This document shows, piece by piece, positions 44,854 to 54,896 of a stretch of 64,000 bases of DNA. The notes below the pieces were generated by a model. It searched no databases. It was not told the DNA's origin and saw only the letters and a program-made list of their open reading frames with translations. Numbering within the stretch: the first letter of the stretch is position 1; every line of letters starts with the position of its first letter. The position numbers and the translations under genes were made by a program. Location: positions 1 to 64,000 of the forward strand of contig NZ_JANQOI010000090.1 in NCBI RefSeq assembly GCF_028289705.1, given 5' to 3'. The DNA is from Pelagibius sp. Lineage in GTDB: Bacteria > Pseudomonadota > Alphaproteobacteria > Kiloniellales > Kiloniellaceae.

Positions 44854-45870
44854 TTACTGCACCAGGCCCAGGGTCTTCAGGAAGGCCGTGTGGCTGTCGA
44901 CCAGCGCACGCGCCTCCGGAGTTTTGTCGGCCCAGCCCTGCCAGGCACGCTGGGCTGCTCCGCGGAAGGCCGCACGATCCTCTGCCGACCAATCGTGGAG
45001 GGTCACGCCCTGTTCGCGCAGCGCAGCCGCCGCCTTGTTGTTCTCGACTTCAAAGGTCAGGGCTGTCTGGAACGCCAGCTTCTGCATGGCGACCTCAATG
45101 ATGCGCTGCAGATCCTCCGGAAGAGCATCCCAGGCGTCCTTGCGGATCGCAAGGTGGTCTGACGGCATGGAATGGAAGCCGGGATAGGTCGCGTGTTTCA
45201 CCAGATCGAAAAGGCCGATGGATTTGTTGTTTGCAAGGCCGGAGTAGTCCGCGCCGTCGATGATCCCGGTCTCAAGCGCCGTGAAGACCTCGGTGAAGTC
45301 CATGACCACCGGCTTGGCGCCGAGCTCTGCGAAGATCTCGGTTTCCAGGCCCGGCGGCGAGCGGAACTTCCAGTCCTTCAGATCTGCGGGCCCTGCAATT
45401 GGACGGGAAGATGTCATCGACTCCTGACCGTAAACCCACCAGCCGATAAGCTGCATATTGTATTCATTGTAGAGCTCGTTGGCCGCGTCATAGCCGCCGC
45501 CGTAGTAGAGCCAGGCATATTGCTGCCAGGGCGTATCGTAGCCGCCCATGATGTCGCCGACGAACTGGAACGCGGGGTTCTTGCCGGTCTGATAGGCACC
45601 GCCGGTCATGTCGCCGTCGAGGATGCCGCTGGCCGCCGCATCGAAGGTCTCCACCGACTTCACAACCGAGGATGAGAAAAACAGTTCGATATCTATGCGG
45701 CCACCGGACATGGCCTCAACATCGTCGACAAACTGCTGGGCCAATTTCCCAGATGTTTGCTCAGGCGCGTAGTGGGTCTGGATGCGCAGCGTGTAGTCTG
45801 CGCTGAAAGCCGTCGAAAGGCCCAACACCGAAGTGGCCGCCGCTACGGCGGCGAGTCTCAAAACCTGCAT
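44854..45870 (-). CDS. dctP: TRAP transporter substrate-binding protein (DctP family)
   Basis: 338-aa periplasmic binding protein with signal peptide MQVLRLAAVAAATSVLGLSTAFS (cleavage before ADYTL). The FRSPPGLETEIFAELGAKPV segment contains the carboxylate-binding Arg. Relatives of this subfamily bind 2-oxoacids, lactate or similar organic acids; the exact ligand cannot be read. GGAGGAATTC just before the ATG (45870) is an excellent ribosome-binding site and fixes the start. First gene of dctP-dctQ-dctM. Confidence 0.92.
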   Translation of the reverse strand: MQVLRLAAVAAATSVLGLSTAFSADYTLRIQTHYAPEQTSGKLAQQFVDDVEAMSGGRIDIELFFSSSVVKSVETFDAAASGILDGDMTGGAYQTGKNPAFQFVGDIMGGYDTPWQQYAWLYYGGGYDAANELYNEYNMQLIGWWVYGQESMTSSRPIAGPADLKDWKFRSPPGLETEIFAELGAKPVVMDFTEVFTALETGIIDGADYSGLANNKSIGLFDLVKHATYPGFHSMPSDHLAIRKDAWDALPEDLQRIIEVAMQKLAFQTALTFEVENNKAAAALREQGVTLHDWSAEDRAAFRGAAQRAWQGWADKTPEARALVDSHTAFLKTLGLVQ

Positions 45871-46057
45871 GAATTCCTCCCTTTTTGCGTCAGCTGCGCG
45901 TTTCGTCATCGCGCGGGTGCCGGCACGAGTCTCCGCGCCTTCGCGAAGCAGCCTAAGCCAATCGACGAAGCGCGACAATATTTTCCCATTATCGCAACCC
46001 CCTAACGGCGCCGGAAACGCCTAGGGATTCCTAAGGTTCGATGGGAAATGCGACGGG

Positions 46058-46318
46058 TTACCCCTGCCCGGTCTGGTGCGCAGACCGCATCAGCGCCGGC
46101 CGGCTGAGGGACATGATCTCGATGCCCTGTCTCGCCAGATAGGCTTCGGCGGCCGCACGCGCCGAACCGTGGGAATCCTCGAAGCCCTCAGCGTACCACT
46201 CACTCTGGCGTTTCCAGGTCACGCGCCAGCGGTAGCCCGGACGCCCGCGCGGCCCAAGGGGCCCCGGGTTGCCCGGCCAGGGTTCGACAACGAGGTTGTA
46301 GTTTTTGAGACCGTGCAT
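46058..46318 (-). CDS. Hypothetical protein
   Basis: 86-aa basic/aromatic protein: MHGLKNYNLVVEPWPGNPGPLGPRGRPGYRWRV followed by WKRQSEWYAEGFEDSHGSARAAAEAYL. No recognised domain. Start at 46318 chosen over 46351 because the extra residues look non-coding. Lies alone between the TRAP operon and copA. Confidence 0.6.
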   Translation of the reverse strand: MHGLKNYNLVVEPWPGNPGPLGPRGRPGYRWRVTWKRQSEWYAEGFEDSHGSARAAAEAYLARQGIEIMSLSRPALMRSAHQTGQG

Positions 46319-46430
46319 CGATCTTAGCCTGGTCCTGATTTCCGCGCACAAGGGGACCGAGCAATGCCTACGCCAAGCGTTAACTATAAACGATGGTGCA
46401 GCGTAGAGTGAGCAAAAAATTTAGCGGAAT

Positions 46431-48800
46431 TCAGCCAGCGTCGACTGCTTTGCGTTGCAACCTCAGGGCGTTGGCAATCACAGAGACGGACGACAGGCTC
46501 ATGGCCGCAGCGGCAATCATCGGGCTCAACAGCCAGCCGGTCAGCGGATAGAGCGCTCCGGCCGCCAAGGGCACGCCCAACAGATTGTAGGCGAAGGCGA
46601 AGATCAGATTCTGCCGGATGTTGCCGAGGGTGGCTCGGCTGAGGCGCCGGGCCGCCACCAGCCGCTTCAGATCGCCCTTCAACAAGGTGATGCCGGCGCT
46701 CTCCACGGCGACGTCGGCACCGCCGCCCATGGCGACCCCGACGTCGGCCTGGGCCAGGGCCGGCCCGTCGTTCACGCCGTCGCCGGCCATGACGACCTTA
46801 TGACCGTTACGCTGCAATTCGGCGACCTGAGCCGCTTTTTCTCCCGGCAACACCTCGGCCACGATACGTTCGATGCCGAGCGGTGCCGCGACGGCCTCCG
46901 CCGCTCTTCGGTTGTCGCCGGTGAGCATCACCACTTCCAGACCCTCGGCCCGCAAGGCGGCCAGGGCGCCGGCTGTGGTCGGCTTGATCGGGTCGGCGAC
47001 GGATAGCAGCCCCAGGCAACGGCCATCGAGCGCCAGCAGCATGACCGTCTCGCCCTCGGCCTGACGTTCGCTTGCGAGGGCCTCGAAGGGCGCGGTCTCG
47101 ATACCCTCCTCCGCCAGCCAGGCGGGCTTGCCCAGCAGCGCCGGCGCGCCATCGAAGAGTCCCCGCACACCCTTGCCCGGCACCGCTTCGAAGCGCGCTG
47201 CCCTCGGGACCGACAGTGCGCGCTCGGCGGCCGCCGCCACCACGGCGCCGGCGAGGGGATGCTCGCTCTGGTCCTCGAGACCCGCCGCCAGACCCAACAG
47301 CCGATCCTCTTCCACCCCCGGGTCCGCCTCCAGCTTTACCACCCGGGGTTTGCCCTCGGTCAGGGTTCCGGTCTTGTCGACCACAAGGAGATCGGCCTGT
47401 GCCAGATGCTCCATGGCTTCGGCATCCTTCACCAGAACACCCAGGCCGGCGCCGCGGCCGACGGCGACCATGATCGACATCGGCGTTGCCAGACCCAGGG
47501 CGCAGGGACAGGCGATGATCAGCACGGACACGGCGGCGACCACGGCATAGCCGAGGGCAGGCGGCGGCGCGAAGACCATCCAGGCCGCAAAGCTCGTCAC
47601 CGCGACCAGGACCACCAGCGGCACAAGATAGGCGGCGGCGATATCGGCCTGACGCTGGGCCGGTGCCCGGCTTCGCTGGGCCTCGCTCACCAGCTTCACG
47701 ATCTGCGCCAGCACCGTCTCGCGGCCAACGCGCTCGGCCTCGAACAGTAAGCTGCCGGTGCCGTTGACGGTGCCGCCGGTCACCGGGTCGCCGGGCTTCT
47801 TGGGCACCGGCTGCGCCTCTCCGGTCAGCATGGACTCATCGACCGCGCTTTCCCCCTCGACGACCAGGCCGTCGACAGCGATCTTCTCGCCGGGCCGCAC
47901 CTGAATGCGGTCTCCCGGCCGCAAGGCATCCGCCGGACGCTCATGGACCGATCCGTCGTTACCCACCACTCGCGCAACCTTCGGCGTCAGGTCCAGCAGC
48001 GCCCGCAGGGCGCTGCCGGTCCGTTCGCGCGCGCGCAACTCCAGCACCTGCCCCAGCAGCACCAGCGTGATGATGACGGCCGCGGCCTCGAAGTAGACCC
48101 CGACCTGTCCCTGCGCCGTCCGCAAGTCGTCGGGAAAGACGCCGGGCGCGACGGTGGCCAGCAGGCTGAAGAGGTATGCGGCGCCGGTCCCCAGGGCGAT
48201 CAAGGTGAACATGTTGAGGTGGCGGGTCTTGAGCGAGGACCAGCCGCGCTGGAAAAACGGCCAGCCGCACCACAGCACCACCGGCGACGCGAGCAGCAGT
48301 TCCACCCAGTTGGACCAGCCGGACGGGACGAGACCAAGCCCAAACAGATGCATGCCCATGACCAGCACCACCAGCGGCAAGGTCAGGACCGCCGCGATCC
48401 GGAACCGCCGGGTCATGTCCAGCAGTTCTTCGTTGGGGCCGCTGTCGAGTGGCAAGTCCTTCGGCTCCAGCGCCATGCCGCATTGCGGGCAGGTGCCTGG
48501 ACCCAACTGCTCGACCTCCAGGTGCATCGGACAGATGAAGAGGACGTCGTCCGCGCCTGCGGGCGGGTGCAGCGCGGTGCCGTCCAGGACCCCCGCCGGA
48601 TCGGCCTCAAACTTCGACAGGCAGTGGTCGGAGCAGAAGAAATAGGTCTCGCCGAGATGGGCGCTGCGCCGCGGATTGCCGTCGGTGGAGACCGTCATGC
48701 CGCAGACCGGATCGCGCGCCGTGCCGCCGTCCGGCTGCTGTTCAGGGTGCTGCGCGCCGCAGGTGCCGCAGTGTTCATCTGTTCGGACGGCCTCGACCAT
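46431..48800 (-). CDS. copA: Copper-exporting P1B-type ATPase with YHS and metal-binding N-terminus
   Basis: 789-aa inner-membrane pump. The N-terminus has two metal-linked modules: YHS motif DPVCGM (30-35) and heavy-metal-binding motif CPMH...CPQCGM (90-109). Core motifs: TGEA (327-), CPC ion site (431-433), DKTGT (D475), SEHPLAG and [19 protein letters not shown]. The C-terminal YN...MSLSS helices are the Cu(I) pattern of P1B-1. A CueR-type promoter lies upstream. Confidence 0.93.
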   Translation of the reverse strand: MVEAVRTDEHCGTCGAQHPEQQPDGGTARDPVCGMTVSTDGNPRRSAHLGETYFFCSDHCLSKFEADPAGVLDGTALHPPAGADDVLFICPMHLEVEQLGPGTCPQCGMALEPKDLPLDSGPNEELLDMTRRFRIAAVLTLPLVVLVMGMHLFGLGLVPSGWSNWVELLLASPVVLWCGWPFFQRGWSSLKTRHLNMFTLIALGTGAAYLFSLLATVAPGVFPDDLRTAQGQVGVYFEAAAVIITLVLLGQVLELRARERTGSALRALLDLTPKVARVVGNDGSVHERPADALRPGDRIQVRPGEKIAVDGLVVEGESAVDESMLTGEAQPVPKKPGDPVTGGTVNGTGSLLFEAERVGRETVLAQIVKLVSEAQRSRAPAQRQADIAAAYLVPLVVLVAVTSFAAWMVFAPPPALGYAVVAAVSVLIIACPCALGLATPMSIMVAVGRGAGLGVLVKDAEAMEHLAQADLLVVDKTGTLTEGKPRVVKLEADPGVEEDRLLGLAAGLEDQSEHPLAGAVVAAAAERALSVPRAARFEAVPGKGVRGLFDGAPALLGKPAWLAEEGIETAPFEALASERQAEGETVMLLALDGRCLGLLSVADPIKPTTAGALAALRAEGLEVVMLTGDNRRAAEAVAAPLGIERIVAEVLPGEKAAQVAELQRNGHKVVMAGDGVNDGPALAQADVGVAMGGGADVAVESAGITLLKGDLKRLVAARRLSRATLGNIRQNLIFAFAYNLLGVPLAAGALYPLTGWLLSPMIAAAAMSLSSVSVIANALRLQRKAVDAG

Positions 48801-48839
48801 GAGCGGAGATCGTGTCCCAATGGTTGGAGTTGTCCGCCG

Positions 48840-48870
48840 GATATGGACCTTCCCGTGACTGGAAGGTCAA
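48840..48870 (-). promoter_or_regulatory. MerR-family (CueR-type) operator/promoter of copA
   Basis: Inverted repeat GACCTTCC-N7-GGAAGGTC (48846-48868) within a minus-strand promoter: -35 TTGACC (48870-48865), 19-bp spacer, -10 CATATC (48845-48840). The long 19-bp spacer holding the dyad is the hallmark of MerR-type promoters, and the half-sites match the CueR operator of E. coli copA. No cueR gene is visible in the window. Confidence 0.8.
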
Positions 48871-49047
48871 GGGTCCTTCCGGGGGTCTTTCCAAGCCCCG
48901 TCCGGGCCGCTACACCAGAAGAACGCAACACGCGCGTCCGGTCTGTCCGCCAGACCGGGTCTCGACAGGGCGAAAGAACAGCACTTCGAATGCGGACTTC
49001 GGCGCGCCCAGAGAGGAAGTGTGCGCAGAGAGGAAGTGTACAAGGTC

Positions 49048-50643
49048 ATGCGAAATCTTGAACTGCCGGGCCGCTCGGTAGCCCGTTCCCTCAACGGAAT
49101 GGCAGCAACCTCCCACAGCTTGGCGACCCTGACGGCCATCACCGTTCTGCAGGACGGCGGCAATGCGATGGATGCAGCGGTCGCGGCCTGTGCCGTGCAG
49201 GGCGTGGTCGAACCGGAATCGACCGGAATCGGCGGCGACTGCTTTGTGCTCTACGCGCCCAAAGGCGGCAGCGAAATCATTGCCTTCAACGGCTCCGGCC
49301 GCGCCCCACAGGCTGCCACGGCACAGTGGTTCGTCGAACAGGGGATCGACAAGATCGAGCGCTTCTCGCCCCACTCGGTGACCGTGCCCGGTTCCGTCGA
49401 CGCCTGGGAGCAGTTGCTGCGCGACCACGGCACACGGAGCCTCGGCGACCTGCTGCAGCCGGCGATCCGCTTTGCCCACGAAGGCTATGCCATTACCGAG
49501 CGCGTGTTCCAGGATTGGGAGGGCGAGATCGAAGCCCTCTCCCACGACCCGGCGACCAGCCGCATGTTCCTGCCCGGCGGCGCACCGCCGCCCCTCGGCA
49601 GCATCCACCGCCAGCCGGAACTGGCCGCCAGTCTCGAGTTGATTGCAGAGCAGGGCCGCGACGCCTTCTACCGTGGCTCCATTGCCGAAGACCTTGTCGC
49701 GCATCTGCGCGAACTGGGCGGCCTCCACACCCTGGAGGACTTCGCCGCGGCCTGTGGTGAATACGTCGATCCCATCAAGAGCAGCTATCAGGGCTATGAC
49801 GTCGTCCAATGCCCGCCGAACGGCCAGGGCGTGATTGCCCTCCTGCTGCTCAACATTCTCTCCGGCTATGATTTGTCTTCCATGGACCCGATGGGCAGCG
49901 CGCGCCTGCATCTGGAGATCGAGGCGACACGCCTGGCCTACCGCGAGCGCGACGCCCATCTGGCCGATCCGGCCCAGGCCGAGGTTCCCGTCGAGCAGTT
50001 GCTTTCCGCGGACTACGCCGTCGAGCTGCGCCGCTCCATCGATATGGACAAGGCTTCGCTGCCGCCCTCCCCGGCACCGCTGGCCGCCCATGCCGATACG
50101 GTCTACCTGAGCGTGGTGGACAAGGACCGCAACGCCGTCAGCTTCATCAATTCGACCTTCAGCTCTTTCGGCAGCGGCATCACCGGACCCAAGAGCGGTG
50201 TGGTCTTGCAGAATCGCGGCGGCGCGTTTTCGACGGACCCGGGCCACCCAAACTCCATCGCACCGGGCAAGCGCCCCATGCACACCATCATCCCCGGTAT
50301 GCTGGTGAAGAACGACAGAACCGTCATGAGCTTCGGGGTCATGGGCGGTCACTACCAGGCGGCCGGCCACGCGCGGTTCCTCACCAATATGCTGGACCAC
50401 GGCCTGGACGTTCAACAGGCCATGGATCTGCCGCGCATCTTCCCGCCGTCCGGCGAGGTGGAGGTCGAGGCGGAGAGCGGCGTACCCCGCGAGCGGCTGT
50501 CGGCCCTCGAAGCCATGGGCCACCGCTTCTGCGATCCGCCGAAGCCCATCGGGGGCAGCCAGGCGATCCAGATCGACTGGGAGGCCGGCACCCTGGCCGG
50601 AGGCTCGGACCCGCGCAAGGACGGCTGCGCCCTCGGATACTAG
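49048..50643 (+). CDS. Gamma-glutamyltransferase family protein
   Basis: 531-aa Ntn-hydrolase that cleaves or transfers gamma-glutamyl groups. The probable nucleophile is Thr351 in DTVYLSVVDKD, where autoprocessing would occur. Substrate-side motifs NGSGRAP and GIGGDCF are conserved. No signal peptide is evident, unlike periplasmic GGT, so it is nearer the YwrD-like cytosolic group. ATG 49048 with AAGG upstream was chosen over GTG 49021. Next gene is RraA-like. Confidence 0.88.
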   Translation: MRNLELPGRSVARSLNGMAATSHSLATLTAITVLQDGGNAMDAAVAACAVQGVVEPESTGIGGDCFVLYAPKGGSEIIAFNGSGRAPQAATAQWFVEQGIDKIERFSPHSVTVPGSVDAWEQLLRDHGTRSLGDLLQPAIRFAHEGYAITERVFQDWEGEIEALSHDPATSRMFLPGGAPPPLGSIHRQPELAASLELIAEQGRDAFYRGSIAEDLVAHLRELGGLHTLEDFAAACGEYVDPIKSSYQGYDVVQCPPNGQGVIALLLLNILSGYDLSSMDPMGSARLHLEIEATRLAYRERDAHLADPAQAEVPVEQLLSADYAVELRRSIDMDKASLPPSPAPLAAHADTVYLSVVDKDRNAVSFINSTFSSFGSGITGPKSGVVLQNRGGAFSTDPGHPNSIAPGKRPMHTIIPGMLVKNDRTVMSFGVMGGHYQAAGHARFLTNMLDHGLDVQQAMDLPRIFPPSGEVEVEAESGVPRERLSALEAMGHRFCDPPKPIGGSQAIQIDWEAGTLAGGSDPRKDGCALGY

Positions 50644-50676
50644 GGTCGGTCGCCAAGACAGAAAAGGGAGTGAATC

Positions 50677-51387
50677 GTGGGAGCCCTGGAACCGGCGCTG
50701 CGTGAGGTCTACACCCAGATCTCGACGGCAACGATCACCACCATTCTGCTGAAAAAAGGGCTGCGAAACGTCTGGCTGCGGGGCGCCGCGCCCCTGCGCG
50801 GCGGCGCCGGGCGCCTGGTCGGCCCGGCCTTCACCTTGCGCTTCGTGCCGGCGCGCGAGGACTTGGCGACCCCGGAGTCCTGGTCCTCGCCCACCTCCAC
50901 CCGCGCCGCCATCGAAGCGATGCCGGACGGTGTAATCACCGTGGTCGATGCCATGGGCAACCGCGATGCCGGCATCTTTGGCGATATTCTCTGCGCGCGC
51001 ATGCACAAGCGCGGCGTGACCGCCCTGGTGACCGACGGGGTGTTACGCGACCTGGACGGGGTCGAGGCCAGCGGCCTGCCGGTCTGGTGCGCCGGCGTGG
51101 CGGCGCCGCCTTCGGTGGCGGCCCTCACCTTCGTCGGTTGGCAACAGCCCATCGCCTGTGGCGGTGTCGCGGTTTTTCCCGGCGACCTGATCGTTGCCGA
51201 CCGCGACGGTGCGGTGGTGGTCCCGCAGGCGCTGATCGCCGAGGTCGCGGAACTCGGCATCGAGCAGGAGCGCTTCGAGGGATGGGTCATGCGGGAGGTC
51301 GGCCAGGGCGCAAGCCTGCCGGGCCTCTACCCACCCGACGAGGAAACCCGCGCCCGCTACATCGCGGAGACCCAACGCAAGGGCTAG
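50677..51387 (+). CDS. RraA family protein (possible aldolase/decarboxylase)
   Basis: 236-aa RraA-fold protein. The family signature GDILCARMHKRGVTALVTDGVLRDLDGV contains the conserved R and D that form the active site in 4-hydroxy-4-methyl-2-oxoglutarate aldolases; the RNase E-inhibitor name is historic. GTG start has GGGAG 8 nt upstream. It follows the gamma-glutamyltransferase by 33 bp, a pairing that suggests small-molecule catabolism. Confidence 0.82.
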   Translation: MGALEPALREVYTQISTATITTILLKKGLRNVWLRGAAPLRGGAGRLVGPAFTLRFVPAREDLATPESWSSPTSTRAAIEAMPDGVITVVDAMGNRDAGIFGDILCARMHKRGVTALVTDGVLRDLDGVEASGLPVWCAGVAAPPSVAALTFVGWQQPIACGGVAVFPGDLIVADRDGAVVVPQALIAEVAELGIEQERFEGWVMREVGQGASLPGLYPPDEETRARYIAETQRKG

Positions 51388-51496
51388 CGGTCATTCGGCT
51401 TACGCCGGAGCGGTGCCGGAACACAGCCGGCCGGTGGACCGCCCGGCTAACGATCCCATCCGATGAGATATTGGATAGCGCGGCGCGGCGGCGGCC

Positions 51497-51514
51497 TTCC
51501 AATGCGCATTGGAA
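51497..51514. promoter_or_regulatory. 18-bp perfect palindrome upstream of the PhoD-like gene
   Basis: TTCCAATGCGCATTGGAA, a perfect dyad about 130 bp upstream of the ATG at 51645, with a further half site TCCAATGG at 51519. A TATAAG hexamer (51536-51541) lies downstream. It is a candidate operator; the protein that binds is unknown. Confidence 0.5.
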
Positions 51515-51644
51515 ATCGTCCAATGGTCGTGTTTCTATAAGTTCTACACATTTTTGATTGTAGGCGGCGGGCCATGTGCCCGGCACAGTGGGCCAAGGCG
51601 TATCCCTTCGACTCACCGCGGTCCGATCAATGGGAGGTGGCGAC

Positions 51645-53036
51645 ATGATCATCAGGGAACCGACCGTCGGCCCAATCATTGGGTGGACGACAGTCAGCTC
51701 AGCGCGGCTCTGGGCGAGAGGAGAGCAGCGCTGCGATACGCGAACCTTCGGCGCCGCGCGGATCCGTAAGAGTGGGGACATGAGGTACGGCGAAGCGAAG
51801 GTCTTCAAGATGATGCCCAGCTTCGATTTTACCGCCATTGTCGATTTCGCCGACCTGGAGGTGAATCAGAGCTACGACTACCAGATCGGCTACTTCTTTG
51901 CCGACGGGGAGCCGGGCGACATAGAGATAACCGAGTCCGATAACTGGCACGAGGCGGCGCGCGGCACGTTCAAGACGGTCGCCTCGAAAAGCGCCGGTGA
52001 AACATCCTTTGTCTTCGGATCCTGCCGCTATCTGCTGCGGCTCTTCGGCGGAACGCTGTTCGACGGCCGCGGTGACAAGACCTTCCGGTCAATCGACCGG
52101 CAGATCGAGGCAGGCCATGCTATCGACTTGCTGCTCATGGTGGGCGACCAGATCTATGCCGACGACCTCAACGTCTTTGGGCCCGACCGTTCCCTCGACG
52201 AATTCTTCTCCCGCTATCGGAAGGTCTTCGGCCAGCCCCATATCCGAAAGCTGATGGGCCGGGTCCCGACCTATATGACCCTGGACGATCACGAGATCAG
52301 CAACGACTGGAGCCAGGATCAGGTCAAGAAGAACGCCGATCTCTTCGCCGCGGCAATCCACGCCTATCAGTGCTACCAGTTCGTTCATGGGCCGGGCTTT
52401 CGGTATTCGGGCAGGCCGGACTATTCCGATACACCGCAAAAGCTGTGGTACGAATTCCGCCACGGCAACTCCGCGTTCTTCGTCATGGACACCAGGACCG
52501 AGCGTCACCCGTCGTTCTCGCCGCCGGAAATGATTGGCGAGACGCAGATGGATGCGCTGTTGGACTGGCTGACGGCGCCGGCTCATAAGCCCGCCAACAA
52601 GTTCGTTGTCACCTCGGTCCCCTTCTTTCCCGATACCCGCTCCGGTTCGAGCGACAAGTGGTCAGGCTTCAAGAGGCAGCGCCTGCAGATCCTCGACCAC
52701 ATCCGCAAGAACAAGATAGCGAAGGTCGTCTTCCTGGCCGGCGACGTTCACTGCTCCATGGCCGGGCAGCTCACGTACAAGGGCGACCGATCATTCCGGG
52801 TTACCTCCGTGATCTCGTCCTCGTTCTACTGGCCCTACCCTCAAGGCCAGGCTTCTGGCTTCCAGCGAAGCGGGCATCTGGATGTCGGCGAAGACCAAAA
52901 CTACAAGCTGTCGGGCTTCGAAGAGGTTCATTCTGACGACAACTTCGCACGGCTCACCACGGTCGGCGGCAAACTGAAGGCGGAGTTCTTCGAGCGCAAG
53001 GGCGCCGCCTTGGGTACGCACACGCTGACCCTGTGA
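51645..53036 (+). CDS. PhoD-like metallophosphoesterase
   Basis: 463-aa phosphodiesterase/alkaline phosphatase D type. Metal-ligand motifs: VFGSCR, MVGDQIYADD, LDDHEISNDW and FLAGDVHCSMAG. No signal peptide or Tat motif at the chosen start, so a cytosolic or atypically exported enzyme is likely. GGGAGG 8 nt upstream of ATG 51645 fixes the start; upstream ATG 51576 gives a poor sequence. Confidence 0.87.
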   Translation: MIIREPTVGPIIGWTTVSSARLWARGEQRCDTRTFGAARIRKSGDMRYGEAKVFKMMPSFDFTAIVDFADLEVNQSYDYQIGYFFADGEPGDIEITESDNWHEAARGTFKTVASKSAGETSFVFGSCRYLLRLFGGTLFDGRGDKTFRSIDRQIEAGHAIDLLLMVGDQIYADDLNVFGPDRSLDEFFSRYRKVFGQPHIRKLMGRVPTYMTLDDHEISNDWSQDQVKKNADLFAAAIHAYQCYQFVHGPGFRYSGRPDYSDTPQKLWYEFRHGNSAFFVMDTRTERHPSFSPPEMIGETQMDALLDWLTAPAHKPANKFVVTSVPFFPDTRSGSSDKWSGFKRQRLQILDHIRKNKIAKVVFLAGDVHCSMAGQLTYKGDRSFRVTSVISSSFYWPYPQGQASGFQRSGHLDVGEDQNYKLSGFEEVHSDDNFARLTTVGGKLKAEFFERKGAALGTHTLTL

Positions 53037-53171
53037 CCGCGGACCATGGACCGCCGTGGGTCCGCCCCGCAGGCAGCCGTCGTATTCCGGTGACTGCGTG
53101 ACGGCACATTCAACCCGGAGTCCGCGACATCTCCCTTGCCTCTCAAGGGAGATGTTCCTAGCCTTTTAGGC

Positions 53172-53708
53172 ATGCGAGGGCTCAAGCGATTCTTTCCCGC
53201 CTACCGGCTGCGCCTGGCGGTTCAGGAGGATGCCGAAGCGCTGTTGCGCGTGCACCAGCGCGCCATCCTCACGCTTGGCCGGCGAGTCTACAACGAAGCC
53301 CAACTCAGAAGCTGGGCAACGGGCAACACCTCAGAACGCTACGTCAAAGCCATCCGCGACGAAGGCGAGGTGTTCGAGGTCGCCGAGGCACGCCGCGCGG
53401 GCATCGTCGCGTTTTGCTCGCGCAAGGATGGCGAAGTCCGTGGGCTTTACGTCGACCCGGACTGGGCGCGTCACGGTATCGGCAGCCTGCTCCTGAACCG
53501 CGCCGAAGCCGCCATCAGGGCCGCCGGCCACGACCGGGTTTCCATCGGCGCCAGCCTGGTGGGACTTCCCTTCTACGAAGCCCGCGGCTATACGGTCCTG
53601 CGGCATCGCCACTGGAAGACCCGCGGCGGTCTGTTCATCCCGGCAGCGGAGATGGAAAAGACCGTGGGTAGGGCCTTTCCTCGCAAGGCGGTCCATTCGC
53701 CGCCGTAA
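53172..53708 (+). CDS. GNAT family N-acetyltransferase
   Basis: 178-aa acetyltransferase. The acetyl-CoA motif GLYVDPDWARHGIGSLLLNRAE (R/Q-x-x-G-x-G/A type) and the FYEARGY beta strand are clear. Start ATG 53172 leads into the first strand YRLRLAVQED. The substrate is unknown. The MFS gene begins 6 bp later. Confidence 0.87.
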   Translation: MRGLKRFFPAYRLRLAVQEDAEALLRVHQRAILTLGRRVYNEAQLRSWATGNTSERYVKAIRDEGEVFEVAEARRAGIVAFCSRKDGEVRGLYVDPDWARHGIGSLLLNRAEAAIRAAGHDRVSIGASLVGLPFYEARGYTVLRHRHWKTRGGLFIPAAEMEKTVGRAFPRKAVHSPP

Positions 53709-53714
53709 CCAGGC

Positions 53715-54896
53715 GTGGGCTCACGGTCTGCGCCGGCAACCCGGGAGCCATCAATCGTATCTGCCGCGCCCGCGACCGGCCGAGCCAGACACTCGATCAC
53801 GGCGATCTTCTTCGTAAACGGCATCCTGATCGGCTGCTGGGCCTCTGCGATTCCCCAGATCAAGGAACGCCTCGCCCTCGACGAAGGACCGCTGGGGCTG
53901 GCTTTGCTGTGCTTTGCCTTCGGCTCCATCGTCGCCATGCTCCTGGGCGGCCCGCGGATCGACCGCGTCGGCAGCCGCCTCGTGATCGCCATCAGCGCCT
54001 TCGGCTTCTGTCTCAGCCTGCCGCTGGTGATCCTGGCCGCGTCTCTGCCGCAGCTTCTGGCCATCGCCAGCCTGATCGGCTTTACCAACGGGCTGATGGA
54101 CGTGGCCATGAACGCCCAGGGGATCACCGTCGAGCGCCAACGCGGCCGCCCGATCATGTCTTCCCTCCATGCCTTCTTCAGCATCGGCGGCATGACCGGT
54201 GCCGGCGTTGCGGCGCTGACTTATGAGCTCGGCGGAGGCATTCAGCACTTCCTGATCGCGGTTCCCCTCTTGGTCGCGCCAATCGCGTTCTTTGCCCTGC
54301 AGGCGCTGCTGACCGACGGGCAGGGTCGGGCTGCGAAGACCACTCTCCTCGCCTTGCCGCCGCGGGCATTGTGGCTCATCGCCGCCTTCGCCTTCCTCGC
54401 CTTCGTTTGCGAGGGCGCGATGTTCGACTGGGCGGCGGTCTATCTGCGCGAGGCTCTGCTGAGCGAACCCGGCACCGCCGCCCTGGGCTTCGGGGTCTTC
54501 TCCGCCGCCATGGCGGCGGCGCGGCTCTGCGGGGACCGGGTGGTCGCCAGGTTCGGCCGGGTTCTCGTCCTGAGAGGCAGCGCGACCCTCGCGCTGATCG
54601 GCTACACGCTGGCGCTTTCGGGCGGGACGGTGCCGCCTACACTCTTAGGCTATGCCCTGATCGGCCTGGGTGTGGCCAACATCGTGCCGATCCTGTTCTC
54701 CCTTGGCGGCAGCCAGGAAGGCGTGGGCCAGGGCAGCGGGATCGCCGCGGTGGCAACCGCGGGCTACAGCGGCTCCCTCCTGGGCCCTGCCTTTGTCGGC
54801 TTCCTTGCGGACCTCTCCAGCCTGCGGTGGTCGCTGGCGGTGACCGCCTGCTTCCTCTTGCTTCTGGTGATCTTCGGCGGGCGTGTCCGCCGCTAA
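53715..54896 (+). CDS. Major facilitator superfamily transporter
   Basis: 393-aa protein with about 12 hydrophobic helices, similar in layout to the YbjJ group. Helix 4-5 region GFTNGLMDVAMNAQG and the loop SLHAFFSIGG are characteristic. Start is a GTG; an in-frame start nearer ITAIFFVNG is possible because the first 25 residues are polar. Substrate not readable. Stop codon overlaps that of the convergent hypothetical gene. Confidence 0.82.
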   Translation: MGSRSAPATREPSIVSAAPATGRARHSITAIFFVNGILIGCWASAIPQIKERLALDEGPLGLALLCFAFGSIVAMLLGGPRIDRVGSRLVIAISAFGFCLSLPLVILAASLPQLLAIASLIGFTNGLMDVAMNAQGITVERQRGRPIMSSLHAFFSIGGMTGAGVAALTYELGGGIQHFLIAVPLLVAPIAFFALQALLTDGQGRAAKTTLLALPPRALWLIAAFAFLAFVCEGAMFDWAAVYLREALLSEPGTAALGFGVFSAAMAAARLCGDRVVARFGRVLVLRGSATLALIGYTLALSGGTVPPTLLGYALIGLGVANIVPILFSLGGSQEGVGQGSGIAAVATAGYSGSLLGPAFVGFLADLSSLRWSLAVTACFLLLLVIFGGRVRR

